Below, piece by piece: positions 46,279-58,186 of a stretch of DNA of 64,000 bases. Made by a program: the position numbers and the translations under genes. The notes beneath the pieces were generated by a model. It did no database searches. It saw only the letters and a program-made list of their open reading frames with translations, and had not been told where the DNA came from. Location: contig OY783195.1 of NCBI GenBank assembly GCA_963678675.1, positions 12,084,083 to 12,148,082 on the forward strand. Reading direction: 5' to 3'. Source of the stretch: Xiphydria camelus. Lineage: Eukaryota; Arthropoda; Insecta; Hymenoptera; Xiphydriidae. Positions within the stretch are counted from its first letter, which is position 1; every line of letters begins with the position of its first letter.

Positions 46279-47150
46279 AAGGATGATTCTCACTATACGT
46301 TCCGTTTCCGTTCCATATCGGTTCCGTTCCGTTTACATAAAATATTATGACATGAAAATAAGTGTAGGTATACACACTTTCCGTTCCGTTTAGATACCGT
46401 TTCCGAACACTTCCGTTCAGTTTAAGGTTGATTCTCACTATACGTTCCGTTTCCGTTCCATATCGGTTCCGTTCCGTTTACATAAAATATTATGACATAA
46501 AAATAAGTGTAGGTATACACACTTTCCGTTCCATTTAGATACCGTTTCCGAACACTTCCGTTCAGTTTAAACGCAAACGTATTTTTGACGGACAGACTGA
46601 AACGTGTCGGAAGCGGTAAGGATAGTGGGAACAGAGTCTTTGCGGGTCAGTTACATATTGTTTGACGGATAGCGCGTTTGCTTTTAGTTTTGAAATATGA
46701 ATGACGAGAAACTGATTGAACCGGTGAGGCAAAATCCTGGAGTGCTAACGATACATTACTCGCAGGATCGACTTTTCTCAACGGCTACCGTTTCTTCATT
46801 ATTATAGAGGAGCAAGAGGTCACAATGATCTCGCGCGTTCTAGATCTCCCTCGACTTCTATTCGTCCATATAATATAACATATTCTCTATCAATATTTCT
46901 TTTTTTTAACATTTCATGCACCCAAAATCTTCGTTTTTTTCTTTTTAAGCAAGCTTTTTCATCTAATGCAATAGCAGCTATGATTAGGTTTTCATCTGAC
47001 CACATTTTAACACCATTGCATACAACACCTACTATTTTGATGGAAAGGAAACTGAACACCGACGGAAAAATGTGAACAGACTAGAATTTTACTGAACGTA
47101 TATGGAACGGTTATGAAATGGAAACGGAACGTATAGTGAGAATCAACCTT
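46279..47150 (-). mobile_element. Harbinger-type element with duplicated left end
   Basis: The left end GGTTGATTCTCACTATACGT occurs twice in tandem, 155 bp apart (46279 and 46434); the right end is its complement at about 47131-47150. A minus-strand frame (46820-47059) contains KRKKRRFWVHEMLKKRN, the N-terminal motif of PIF/Harbinger nucleases. The rest of the transposase is gone. Confidence 0.75.
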
Positions 47151-47349
47151 AATTAGGGACAGAGTATCTGGCGGGCCTATTGCGACCGCCGCACAACGGA
47201 GTGCATCGTTCCCTTTGATGGTCGAAAAAAATAGGTTCCTAATCTCGTATCGACTTAAAACTTTGGAATTGAATAGTCAAAGAACCATACATTCGCCTGG
47301 TGACATTTTTCAAAAATCGATTTTTTCGAGTTTTATAACTGTAGGTAAC

Positions 47350-48137
47350 CCCTTAATACACGCCAGTGGAGCGGGTTGCATATCGATCGGCGCTACTGAT
47401 CCGCTGCGGTTTCCTGTAATAGGGTCATCCCGCCCATCCCAATTTTATAAAAATAATAGTTACATTCGGAAACTGAAACGTAATAAGATTCTCTCATAAA
47501 AAAAAACGATTTTGTTGATATTTGCAAGTAGGAGAGCATAAAATATGAAAATCTTCAATTAAATTTCGCGCCGGATGTGACGTGTTATATCCCAATGCCG
47601 AACGCACTGCGCGCATGCGTTTTCGGCAAGCGTCGAATGGTAATGGCGTTTGTTTACATTCGTAACCAATCACGGCTTTCGTCGCTTTCTAACTAATCAC
47701 GGCAAGGCAGGATATAAGACGTCATATGAAGGCGCACTTTTTAACTTTCTTGTTAATTTCCATTTTTTTCGCGTATTAGGAGGAATAAATTTGAAGAACG
47801 AAAAAATAGGGGTATTTTAATTTTTCCTGAACTTTCATAATCCGAGAAAAAAAATTGACGGGATGACCTTATTCGGTGGTAATACCGACAGATAAGACTC
47901 GAACCAAATGGAACTATCAGTCCGAAAAACCTTGACTATTCGAAAAAAATGCAAACGATTATCAAACTATATCGGAGCGTCTATTAGTTTCACCACTATT
48001 GAGATGACCGATGTTTCTTAGGCTGATACGTCTATTATGTTCGAGTCTTGGCTGTCGGTATTACCACCGAATTACAGGAAATCGTAGCGGATCGGTAGAG
48101 CCGACCGATATGCAACCCGCTCCACTGGTGTGTATTA
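47350..48137. repeat. Inverted dispersed repeat interrupted by an insertion
   Basis: ACACGCCAGTGGAGCGGGTT near 47358 and its complement near 48125 bound two copies of the repeat also seen at 16921-17115. The left copy is split at about 47420-47872 by an element with GGGTCATCCCG / CGGGATGACC ends. Confidence 0.65.
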
Positions 48138-48467
48138 AAACAAACAGATTGTATGTTTAGTTGGCGAACTAAACTAATGATCGTCTTTACCGACTCTGTG
48201 ACGTTTCTTAGTGTAAATGGATGTACAGTCGGTACGATATTTTTTGAGCCAATATTCCCAGAAATTACAAGGCGGTATTCTCGGAACGCAACGGTCTGAC
48301 GCTTTGCAAGCAGTGGCGTACCTTCAAATTTTAATTCTTTCCTTTTCTTTTTCGCCTCCATTGATTTCTTTTAATAAGAAATTAAACTGAAAATTCACTT
48401 TTCATTCATTTTTATTAAACATTTATAATCGTATGACCGATTCCAACGTTCAAATGTTTTGAATTAA

Positions 48468-48533
48468 GGTATTTGTAGCGCAATAGCACCTTTTACAAAA
48501 TTACTTGAAAAGTGCTATAGCGCTACAAATACC
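48468..48533. mobile_element. 66-bp TTAA micro-element
   Basis: GGTATTTGTAGCGCAATAGC / GCTATAGCGCTACAAATACC between TTAA at 48464-48467 and 48534-48537. Nearly all of it is terminal repeat. Confidence 0.8.
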
Positions 48534-48537
48534 TTAA

Positions 48538-49294
48538 GGTAGTATGGTCACTCTCCAGTGATCTTTGAGTGTCCGTAAAAAAATATTTAAAAATTCATCA
48601 AAAAACTGATTTACAATTGAAAATTCTCTTTGTGAATTATAAAATTTATGACCATAAGAATTAGTCGATTATTTTGATTATTTTTCACTTCTTATTCAAA
48701 TAATGTGCCTCTTTTGACTAGCGCCTTTTTATGTGTGGCAACGCTGTAAACTTCGAAATATTTTCCTCTCACACAATAACATGAGCGCCATAACCTAAAT
48801 ATACTCTCACCATGGCCAGTCAGCCACGACATAAGGGAAAATTTGAGAGGAAAAGAAAGACTGAGTGGCGTGAAAATGTCATTCTAAAAAAAACGTAAAA
48901 CTGCACCTGAAACGTCAAAAGAAACCGCTCCACTGATGCGATGTTGCCGCATCTACTCGACACGCCATTTCCGAACACCGAGAAGCAGAAATTATTTATA
49001 ACTAAAGTATCAAATGGTCAATAATTTTCATCGATGGTTGTAAATTTTTGTTTTTTTCCCCTGTTTTATGGTATTTTTTTTTATATTTTAATTTTGAATC
49101 ATACATAAAACTCTAATAAATGTGATTTGCCCATAAGACTCTGGGTTATTTCCTAATTGGTAATTAATTTTTATCAAACATACTAAACGATCAATCTACC
49201 ACAAATTACACCAGGAAGTTTCTATTGATATTAACTTGCATAAAAAAATTATTTCATATTTTAATCTTGGAAATCGATTCGTTACCATACTACT
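48538..49294. mobile_element. TTAA element with GGTAGTATGG ends
   Basis: GGTAGTATGGTCAC at the left and GTTACCATACTACT at the right, with TTAA at 48534-48537 and 49295-49298. It shares the left TTAA with the 66-bp element. No transposase recognised. Confidence 0.75.
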
Positions 49295-49369
49295 TTAAGT
49301 TCTCTAGACTTTAAGGGTGGATTTGTTAACCCTATCGTCTTCTGCCCTGAAATCTCCATCGTTCTTGAT

Positions 49370-49490
49370 CGGTGCTTCATAGTTTTTGGTGTCTAGATCT
49401 TCCGCTCCATAGTTTTCGATTTCCAAGTCTTCCGCTCCATAGTTTTCGATTTCCAAGTCTTCCGCTCCATAGTTTTCGATATCCAGATCC
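49370..49490 (-). repeat. 30-bp coding-type minisatellite (minus)
   Basis: Copies start near 49398, 49428 and 49458. On the minus strand each unit encodes AEDLEIENYG. The same unit is found on the + strand at 51961-52110. Confidence 0.8.
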
Positions 49491-49829
49491 CAAGTAGCAA
49501 AATTAATTTTATAAAAGCTGTTAGAACTACTATACAACATATCTTATATAAACGTGAAAATCTTATAATGTGGCTATAACCCACTATACAATGTCTTTAC
49601 AACCAAAAAGGGCCCTGGTTTATACAACAGTTCAGTACTTTTAGAAAATCCTTTAGTAAACTATACAACCGTTATAAGATAATCAATGTGATGATTATAA
49701 AACTGCCCTATAAGTATGTCTTCAGGACAGAGAGAGATTACTTATACAATACATTTACAAAACTGTTTGAGACTGCTATAAAATTATTGTATAGTAGTGC
49801 TATTATTCTGCGGTTTAAGTGTATTTTAC

Positions 49830-50050
49830 TTTTTATCGCCTCGAGCTGTGGCGAAAAAAAGTGATGTCGCCATCCGTCGGTATACGTCCACAGGCCTGCC
49901 AACCCGCCCTGCCAACCCGCCCCTTAGTGGTGTCGGTTTTTTTTTGCATACCCCACCGGGACTCGAACATGCGGTCTTTAGAATGAGCTGCTTCGAAACT
50001 GGGAATGCTTTCGCACTCTACCAATTGAGCCACCGACTCTTCAAGTGGTG
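49830..50050 (-). mobile_element. tRNA-derived SINE
   Basis: On the minus strand from about 50045: an A-box (TGGCTCAATTGGTAGAGTG) and a B-box (GTTCGAGTCCC) about 64 nt apart, 20 more than in a standard tRNA. A non-tRNA body with repeated GGGCGGGTTGGCA follows, then a T-rich end near 49855. A tRNA pseudogene with intron is the alternative. Confidence 0.55.
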
Positions 50051-50670
50051 TCGGTCGACTCCAGTTATATATGGAAACCGGACATGACAATGACTGCTCT
50101 CGAAGGTTCTTCTCATTATATTTTATAAAATAATTTGATACTTTCTTTTTCAAAACAGTAGCGATTATGATAATTAATAATTCATTATTTATGGAATAAT
50201 TCGGTACAATTTGCATTGTTTGAAACACAATTCTTATATCAATTTCGTTATTTTTCAATTTAAAAATTTTATGAAGACAGTGCATTCACGATAAATTTAC
50301 GAAGTATGCACGTCGTTAACACGTTCCGTGCCGGACCAATTTTTGAAGACTTTCCGTTCAGACCACGTGGGGCGTATACGACTTAATCTATTCTAGTATT
50401 ATTAGGTTATGTATGTATAAACAGATTTTATAACGCAGAACTTGAGATAACTTTATTCCTGGGAACTACATTTTTATTCTATAAGCTCTTTATAAGAGAG
50501 TACACTGTTGTAGTTATGGGGGATGATTATAAAATCCTTTCATACTTATTGTGTAATGTGTTTACTTCTGCGTAAAGTAACAATCTTATTACTTTTCTTA
50601 AGGAACCTCAATATAACTGTTTATACAACTTCCATTACACAACTAACTTAACGTCGCTAATACAATAGCT

Positions 50671-51703
50671 ATGCAGGTGTATTACAATTTGTATAAGATA
50701 ATAAAGAATAAGCGTCATTTGCGGGAACTTTTGATTTACTTCTTTCATTTGAAGCAGTCTGCAGCTGAGGCGCATCGATTGCTTGTAGAAGCATATGGTG
50801 AAGCTGCTTTAAGTGAGAGAAGTTGTTGTGAGTGGTTTCAAAAGTTTAAAAACGGTGAGTTTGACATGGAAGACAAAGAACGCAGTAGAAGGCCGAAAGT
50901 GTATGAAGACACCGAATTGGAAGTATTAATTACAGTGGTCAACAGTGATTTTGTTACACGAACCAGACCAGGTGATTCTTATAGATTTATGTGCGCTAAA
51001 AACGAATCTGACTCTCAAATTTGTGTATCACGTCAGGATTTTGAAATACTTGAGATTAAATATACGAAAACGGGCGATTTTGGCCATATTCACGGGTCTA
51101 TTACAATGAAACTAAAAAATTTTTCTTAATTGCACTTACAGCATTTGAAAGTGTCGTTTTTGAACTTTTCAATACATTACTTGATTGTTCCTAAACGATT
51201 TTACAAAGCCAAATTTCAGTACGACAAGTCGATCGTTTAGGTCCACCGCGCCACGCGCCTAAATGTATCATTGCAAAGTTCAAAAACGACACTTTCAAAT
51301 GCTGTAAGTGCAATTAAGAAACATTTTTTAGTTTCATTGTAATAGACCCGTGAATATGGCCAAAAAATCGCTCGTTTTCGTATATTTAACCTCAAGTATT
51401 TCAAAATCCTGACGTGATACGCAAATTTGAGTCAGATTCGTTTTTAGCGCACATAAATCTATAAGAATCACCTGGTCTGGTTCGTGTAACAGAAAAAAAA
51501 TGTAATTTTGTTGACCAGTGTTATTATTGAAGGAAGATTCGTCCCAAACGCAAAAAGAACTTGCACTTACATTAGAAGTGACTCAACAAGTGAATGTACC
51601 GTTCCTTCAGAATAAATTCATAATTTTTGATAGAAAACGGCGGAAACTTATTTGTACTCCTAATATAAAATACGTTGTATCGCTACAAGTATACATACCC
51701 TGA
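50671..51703 (+). pseudogene. mariner transposase N-terminus split by a palindrome
   Basis: HLRELLIYFFHLKQSAAEAH, SERSCCEWFQKFKNGEFDME and RSRRPKVYEDTELEVL form the first mariner HTH region. After the insertion at 50929-51521 the frame resumes LLKEDSSQTQKELALTLEVT. Coding similarity is lost after about 51590, so the DDE core is missing. Confidence 0.75.
50929..51521. mobile_element. Foldback in the mariner relic
   Basis: ATTACAGTGGTCAACA at the left and TGTTGACCAGTGT at the right bound arms of about 230 bp, flanked by TATTA (50924-50928 and 51522-51526). Excision restores the mariner frame. Much of frame 50671-51129 is arm sequence, not protein. Confidence 0.75.
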
Positions 51704-51960
51704 CATGCACACTGACCACATAAGTGAAATGACACTTGCTTTCTTCTCGCTCATCCCTACCCTTACTTCCCGAAACATGTATCTCCTTATATAATCATAT
51801 AAGTATTAAATACGGATTGATCATTGTGAAAGGCACAAAAGCAAACTTTTTCAAAAATAAATAAATGATTTAATTATTTTTCGACATAGAGAAACAGAAA
51901 ATTGTTATAGAAATCAAGACTCAGTAAACACCTTTTTTTTTAGTTGACCGGTACTATCGA

Positions 51961-52380
51961 AGGGTAGACCTGGGAATCGGAAATTGTGGAGTGGAAGACC
52001 TAGACACCGAAAATTATGTAACGGAAGACCTGGACACTGAAAATTATGGAACGGAAGACCTGGGGACCGAAAACTATGGAGCGGAAGACTTGGATACCGA
52101 AGACTATACGCCTGTTGCGTATCTCGAAAGTGCGCCGAAAGCGCCGCGTAGTGGCCAAGATTGGCACAAATGGGTTACGCTGTCAACCACTCAGACCTTC
52201 CGGCTTGCGCTTATACAGGCAAACCTGAGTGTACGTGTAACCACATGTATAGTCGTACACCCCAGTACGGCACTTTTTGCTCACCAGGTAGCGCTACCAC
52301 CGATGCGCAACAGGCGTATAGAGCGGAAAACCTGGACACCGAAATAGGAGCGGAAGACCTGGATACCGGAACTGTGTGGC
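51961..52380 (+). repeat. 30-bp coding-type minisatellite (plus)
   Basis: Five units at 51961-52110 and two more at about 52321-52380 encode variants of VEDLDTENYG. The frame between them is open but not recognised. Oriented opposite to the copy at 49370-49490. Confidence 0.8.
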
Positions 52381-52719
52381 GGAAAAATGGTTTTCGTGAA
52401 AGTAGTAATCACCGTGTACATACACAACATTGAACTTTGATTTCAAACATTTGACACGCTCCAGAAGAGAATGTTTCTGGAAAGGGCATTTGTACTCCTC
52501 ATTTGTACGTCGGATTGCATGCAACAGGCGTAAACGAGTGAGAATTCAACCTGGATATCTCGGACTTCTGGTTGCGCAAATTGAATCTTCGATGGCTTTT
52601 TTTATTCGCGTTGATAATTGTATTATTTCTGTATTATAACAAATAATGTTATAAGTCAAAACTTAATGATGCACGCCGATTCTTGAAATCGGAAGTGGAT
52701 ATTAAAAAATTATTAGGTA

Positions 52720-54039
52720 GGGGAGTACGGGGCAAGTTGGCCGCGGGGTAAGTTGGCCGAGTGCGAATAATTCTGTCGAAAACCAGTCTCTGGCGCTATC
52801 TGCCACATACTTTATGTACTTTTTAGGTACCAACTTTTTCACCAAAACCGAACGCTGAGTCACGTATTTTGTTGTTGTTACACGGATTTGTTTATTTCCA
52901 AGACGGTAAGTAAAATATCGAAATTTTTTAATTTGAGTCATTGCTGTTGATCAATTAGAGATTTTCAAAAGATTCTCTACCTCGCCATGTCTTATAGTAT
53001 GCAATCATTAATGTGTCAAGTGCATATAGTTTGTAACCTATTGTTGTCGTCATAGAATTCTGATTTATTTACGGCATGTCTGAATGGGGTAAGTTGGCCT
53101 AGTTTTTAAGGGGCAAGTTGGCCGAGTTGTAAAAAGAAATTGGTGTGATTTGGGGGCTGTCCATGTATTACGTGATCACGTTTTTGATATATACGGGGCC
53201 GGCTTAAGGATGTGGAGGCCTCGGAGCCCCCACATACATACAGGGCCTGATTAAAAAGGGGGCCCAAGGGCCCCACGTTCTTAATTATTGAAATACACTC
53301 CTTTTTTAACAGATATGCTATGAATACTTTGCAAGGTGTACAAAATCTGGAAATTTGAAAAATTACAAAATGCCAATAATTTCGTGAATTTTCACAATTT
53401 GCTTATTTCCCGAGTTTTCAAAACATCAATATTTACAATTATTAATGATTCTAACAATTATGAAAATTTAAACAACTTAAGTAATTTTTTTACTTTTAGA
53501 ATTTTTAAATTTACTGCAAAGAGGGTTTTTAGAGTGTTTGGGGTTATTCTAGGCTTTTGGAGTTGCAGAAAATGCCTGACAGACTCGCCTATAAAAAATG
53601 CGTTGCGAGAAGAACAAGAGGTCTGAAAAAGGAAAGCGATGAAAAAATCGCGATAAAATTTGAATGTTCATGTTATTGTTCCCAAAAATACAAGTTTATG
53701 ATAAAATTGAATTGACAATTTTAATAAAATAAAGTGTGATAAAACATATACGCGCAGCAATCATTTACACCATGTTTAATCAATTTCAGTAACTCGGCCA
53801 ACTTACCCCTAATTATCGGCCAACTTACCCCGGGGTCGGGGTATGTTGGCCGATTTTCCGCGACGTGTTCATAAACGAATAAAAATTTCAATTATTATTT
53901 CAGGGTCCTCAAAATTTTTCAATATTGAGCCAAGGGTTGCTACCATAGAGAATAGGGGCAAAAGCATTTTTCAAAACAGAAAAAGAAAAATTAAAAAAAT
54001 TCCCATATGAAAATTCGGCCAACATGCCCCGTACTCCCC
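52720..54039. mobile_element. Element with GGGGYAAGTTGGCC subterminal repeats
   Basis: Ends GGGGAGTACGGGGCAAGTTG and (complement) GGGGAGTACGGGGCATGTTG, flanked by TA. The 14-mer GGGGYAAGTTGGCC recurs at 52731, 52745, about 53086 and 53110, and inverted at about 53797, 53819 and 54017. No transposase seen. Confidence 0.75.
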
Positions 54040-54374
54040 TATGTTTTGTGCGCCAAGTTAAACGGTACAACTTTTGTTAAAGAAGTTTTTCTGAAATCAC
54101 GCTCGTTTGGGAGATAAACGAAGTATGCTACTGACCACGGTGGTAGAGACACCTGGTATATCTGCCCAAGTTACAGAACTTTTTTACCGGGTGTTTACGC
54201 CCAGGCTCCGAGACTGGGTGGAGCTTAATTCAAATATGCCACATACGCGGACCAATTGGGACCATGCAACTGCTTGGAGGGGAGGCGGCGAACGATCGTG
54301 CGCAATCAGTGGTGAAGGCTTGAATTTAATGGTCACGTCTCTCCATATAATATCAATTGTCTAATTGTTTAAAC

Positions 54375-55034
54375 ATGGAGCATGCAAATTCTGTGTTATT
54401 AGATGTCAAAATACATAAAAAAAATAGCAAGCATCAATTCTATTGTTTTCCAAAATATCAGCATATAAGTTGGTTCAAAGAGAAAAGTTGATTGCCATCG
54501 TGAGACAGCAAAAGTAAGTATCAGAACCTCAATTGAGTGGCTCAGTGCCATACTTGCCTAAGCCTCCTCCAAATATAACACTTTCGCACTGACATATTGT
54601 TGCATATACTTGATGTTAAACAATAAAATGCCAAATTGAAATTTTCGTGGGTTAGGCAAGTATGGCACTGAGCCACTCACGCCTTTAGCACTGACATATT
54701 GTGTGTGTGTGTGTGTGTGTGCGCTGCATATAATATGATTTTGAGCAATAAAACGCCAAATTCAAGTTTTCGCGTGGGTTAGGTAAGTATGGCACTGAGC
54801 CACTCAATTGTTCATTCGAAAAATATATACACGATAAATAATTTAAAATGATTATTAAGTTTTATTAAAATATAGAGTAACAGTTAATTTTTTACTTTTT
54901 AGTGGATATGAATCCAGTTGGAATCCCAAACCAATAGATTTAATCTGCAGTTCTCATTTTATTGGAGATAAAAAGGCAAAAGAAGAACTGAGTCCTAATT
55001 ATATACCGACGAAGTTTTCTTCAACTAATCTTTG
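54375..55034 (+). pseudogene. THAP-domain relic, two exons
   Basis: Exon A (54375-54514) ends QFYCFPKYQHISWFKEKK ... VRQQ with a GTAAGT donor. Exon B (about 54902-55034), after TTTTTAG, reads GYESSWNPKPIDLICSSHFI ... YIPTKFS. Together they match a THAP zinc finger, including the ICSSHF block. The N-terminal cysteine pair is damaged. A MITE (54535-54805) sits in the intron. A possible continuation lies at 57915-58186, beyond the LIR. Confidence 0.6.
54535..54805. mobile_element. MITE with GAGTGGCTCAGTGCCATACT ends
   Basis: The terminal repeat occurs at both ends, and a third copy lies inside in the right-end orientation (about 54649-54689), followed by a (GT)n tract at 54689-54721. AATTG flanks both ends. 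Confidence 0.75.
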
Positions 55035-55619
55035 ACAAAACTTGAATGAACTTGAGTTAAACCCAAACTAATAGAATTAAATGTAACACTTGACAAATAA
55101 TTTCAGACCCAGCGTTTCCTAAAGCGTAGGCTACCAAAAGGATTATACAGTCACACAAAAAAAAGTGGGGTATACTTTTGATGCGATATATGTTATCCGT
55201 AGTAATTTTGCCTCCTGATCACGAAACAATTGTCAAAATTTGGCCATCACATCAATTTTTTTATTTAATCGCAAAAAACCAACCAGAGATCATGATTTTC
55301 AAAAAGTTAATGGAAGTTATTTGGTTAAGTCAAACCAAATTCGGTATAGGGGTTTCTTTTGGTCGCTGATCACGAATCTGAAGTCGAAATTCAAAAATTC
55401 AAGATGGCGGATCCAATATGGCAGACGAGATTTTCGAAAATCGACAGATTCATGCCGAATTTGATATAGGGGGGTTTTTTGGGTCGCCGATCACGAAACT
55501 GAAGTCAGATTTCAAAAATTCAAGATGGCGGATCCAATGTGGCGGACGAGATTTTCGAAAATCAACAGATTTTTACCAAACTTGCTATACAGTGACAACA
55601 AATGTTTAATTAATCAATC

Positions 55620-56987
55620 AATCCATCTATCTATCTATTAACTGATCCTTAGTTCATGAAGTAGCCTAATTACTAACTTTTTATTGTACTATCCTACAAT
55701 GTCACTTAATTTTTATCTCAGTGTCTCACTAACACCATATCTTTCTATCTCCTTCCACCGGATCTTCCACCATTAGGTTGCAACTCTGAGCGTATACCCT
55801 TTGTTGACTCTGTCAAAAACCTCGGTATTATCATCGACTCCAAACTCACTTTCAAAGAGCACGTTCAACATGTCACCTCCAAAGTCAACCGAGCCTTCTA
55901 CCAACTGCAACAAATGAGGCCATATACCAATACAGACCTACGGAAAACTTTGATTAACTCTCTGATTTTACCTCATTTAGAATACTGCTCAATTGTTCTT
56001 AATGGCTGTGGAGCCACCCTTGACCTCAAGCTACAACGACTCGTAAACCGTGGTATTCGCTACATCTTTGGACTGCCACGCGATACCTCAATCAGCTCCT
56101 ACAGAATCAAGCTTGGCTGGCTGTCAGTTGAAAATCGGCGCAAACTACACCTGGCAATTCTCACTTACAAGGTTCTCAACACGAGGCAACCTGAATTCTT
56201 AGCTGATTTGCTCTTTTACTACACCACACGAGCTACCAGCCGTTCTACACATGCCCTTACACTAACTACTCCTCCTCATCGGACCGACTCTTACAAAGCT
56301 TCCTTTGCCGTTGCTGCCCCCTACGTGTGGAATGCCTTCCCTAGGGAAGTTCTCGAGGCTCCCTCACTCGGCTCCTTTAAGAGTAAAGCTCAACAGTGGC
56401 TACTGGATGCGGATAGAAACCGTAGTTAATTATCGATAGGCAATATTAAATTAATTGTCAATATTCTATGTCTTCACCTTAAGATACTGCTTATTGATTT
56501 GACTTCTTCCTACTTATTTTGTTTAATTGATTTTACTTAAATGTTTTTGTTTACCAACGTGTTTATATCATTATATTATGTACATTATTACTTGTTATTA
56601 TACTTACACTCTTATTCTGTTACTATGCTTGCACTACGCCCACGCTATTTTTTACATACTCGCTTATATTATTATTACTCGTTATGCTTTATACCCCTGC
56701 GCTGCTGCAGTTTGATTTTGGTATTGTTTAATTGATTTTACTTAACTGTTTTGTTTATCTGCGTGTTTACGATTGTTAACTTTAAATGAGAGAGAACGCT
56801 CTTCATTATGCTTACACTATTACTATTTTATTGCGCTTATACTTTCTACCTACCCGCTTAAAGTCTATTATATTTGCTTACGTTGTTTTAAAATTGTATA
56901 CTATACGCTTGCCCTGATTTCAGGGCATTATGATTTGTTCTATTTGAACAATAAACATTTCATCAATCAATCAATCAATCCTTCCTC
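55620..56987 (+). mobile_element. Non-LTR retrotransposon fragment (jockey/CR1-like)
   Basis: An open frame from about 55778 to 56429 encodes the end of a reverse transcriptase: SVKNLGIIIDSKLTFKEHVQ, LINSLILPHLEYCSIVLNG, LGWLSVENRRKLHLAIL and APYVWNAFPREV. A 3' region and an (AATC)n tail follow near 56968. The 5' end, with endonuclease and most of the RT, is truncated. Confidence 0.85.
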
Positions 56988-57168
56988 ACAAACTCACTAT
57001 CGCACCTACAATCTGTCTTCCTATTCCTCTATCTTCCCATCTCGATATCTCACTATCTGACGATCTCACTACTCCTTCGTCTCGCTAACCTACCTTCTTT
57101 AGATCCTCTAATGGCTTCTGATCTACCTTCTTTCGGCTATATCTTGTTTTTTTTTGTGAACGACCTTC

Positions 57169-57360
57169 TCACAGATTTTCTGCCCCATCGCTTCTTCGGT
57201 CCTTGCGTGTCTCTCTTTTAAGTAACCAGCAATAGTCCGCCAACATACGGTCATCCCAATTTCCTTGGTATCGATTTTCCATGACTTTTATGTCTTGGTC
57301 AAAGCGTTCACCTTTTTGCGGTTTTTTGTCAATTGAGCCTCGAGACGACTGCAGAGTGTA
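57169..57360 (-). pseudogene. GERFHQD-family relic, C-terminal
   Basis: The minus strand reads GERFDQDIKVMENRYQGNWD then DRMLADYCWLLKRE, followed by a stop at 57169. It aligns with the 23137-24193 copy (GERFHQDF ... RFQGRWDENMMADFCW). Only this fragment remains, inside the LIR. Confidence 0.75.
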
Positions 57361-57914
57361 TGTTGTAACAATAAATAAAGATCAGATTCGTGATCAGCGA
57401 CCCAAAAAACCCCCCTCACCCAAATTTGGCATGAATCCGCTTAAATTAAAAAATCTCATCCGCCATATTGGATCCACCATCTTGAATTTTTGAAATCTGA
57501 CTTCAGATTCGTCATCAGCGATCCAATAAACCCCCCTATACTAAATTTGTCATGAATCCGTCGATTTTCGAAAATCTCGTCCGTCATATTGGATCCGCCA
57601 TCTTGAATTTTTGAATTTCGACTTCAGATTCGTGATCAGCAATCAAAAAAAAAAACCTATACCGAATTTGGTTTGGTTTAAGTCCATTAACTTTTTGAAA
57701 ATCATGATCTCTGGCTGGTTTTTTGCGATTAAATAAAAAAATTGTTGTGATGGCCAAATTTTGACAATTATTTCGTGATCAGGAGAAAAAATTACTACGG
57801 ATAACATATCGCATCAAAAGTATACCCCACTTTTATTTTTTGTGTGACTGTGTTATCAGTGGTGACTACAAGTATTATCAACTTAAAAAGTGCTGTAAAT
57901 ACAGAGCTTTTATA

Positions 57915-58186
57915 ATGGATTCAAGTTCAAAAAGAGAAGAACATTTAGTGAATGAAAATGAGAGGAAATAGCGCTGGATGAGTTGATGTTTGATTCGTGT
58001 AGTAAAAGTAATCAAGCGTGTCAAACTCATATTTGTGTTCCTTGCGATTGCGTTGAAAAACTTTTCTGTTGTAATAGATTAAGCTTTGGATCTAACACTT
58101 GTGAAGCTGAAACTCAAACAGAAATAAATATGCCAACTGGTGGAATAAAAATAAATTGTCTTAACTCTTCTACATCGACAACATGA
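57915..58186 (+). pseudogene. Cysteine-rich remnant, possibly continuing the THAP relic
   Basis: MDSSSKREEHLVNENERK, then after a stop/frameshift DSCSKSNQACQTHICVPC ... EAETQTEINMPTGG. Such Q/T-rich linkers follow THAP domains in some transposon proteins. Assignment is tentative. Confidence 0.3.

Larger units (their letters stand above)
55147..57851. mobile_element. LIR element carrying a third GERFHQD-family relic and a LINE fragment
   Basis: Ends ACAGTCACACAAAAAAAAGT and (complement) ACAGTCACACAAAAAATAAA. The arms include two ATGGCGG units at left (55370-55600) and two at right (57380-57660). The interior holds a LINE fragment and a C-terminal gene relic. Confidence 0.85.

Noticed and set aside
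54107..54364. 85-codon open frame
   Set aside because: No motif, no homologous pattern and no element context; could not be supported.
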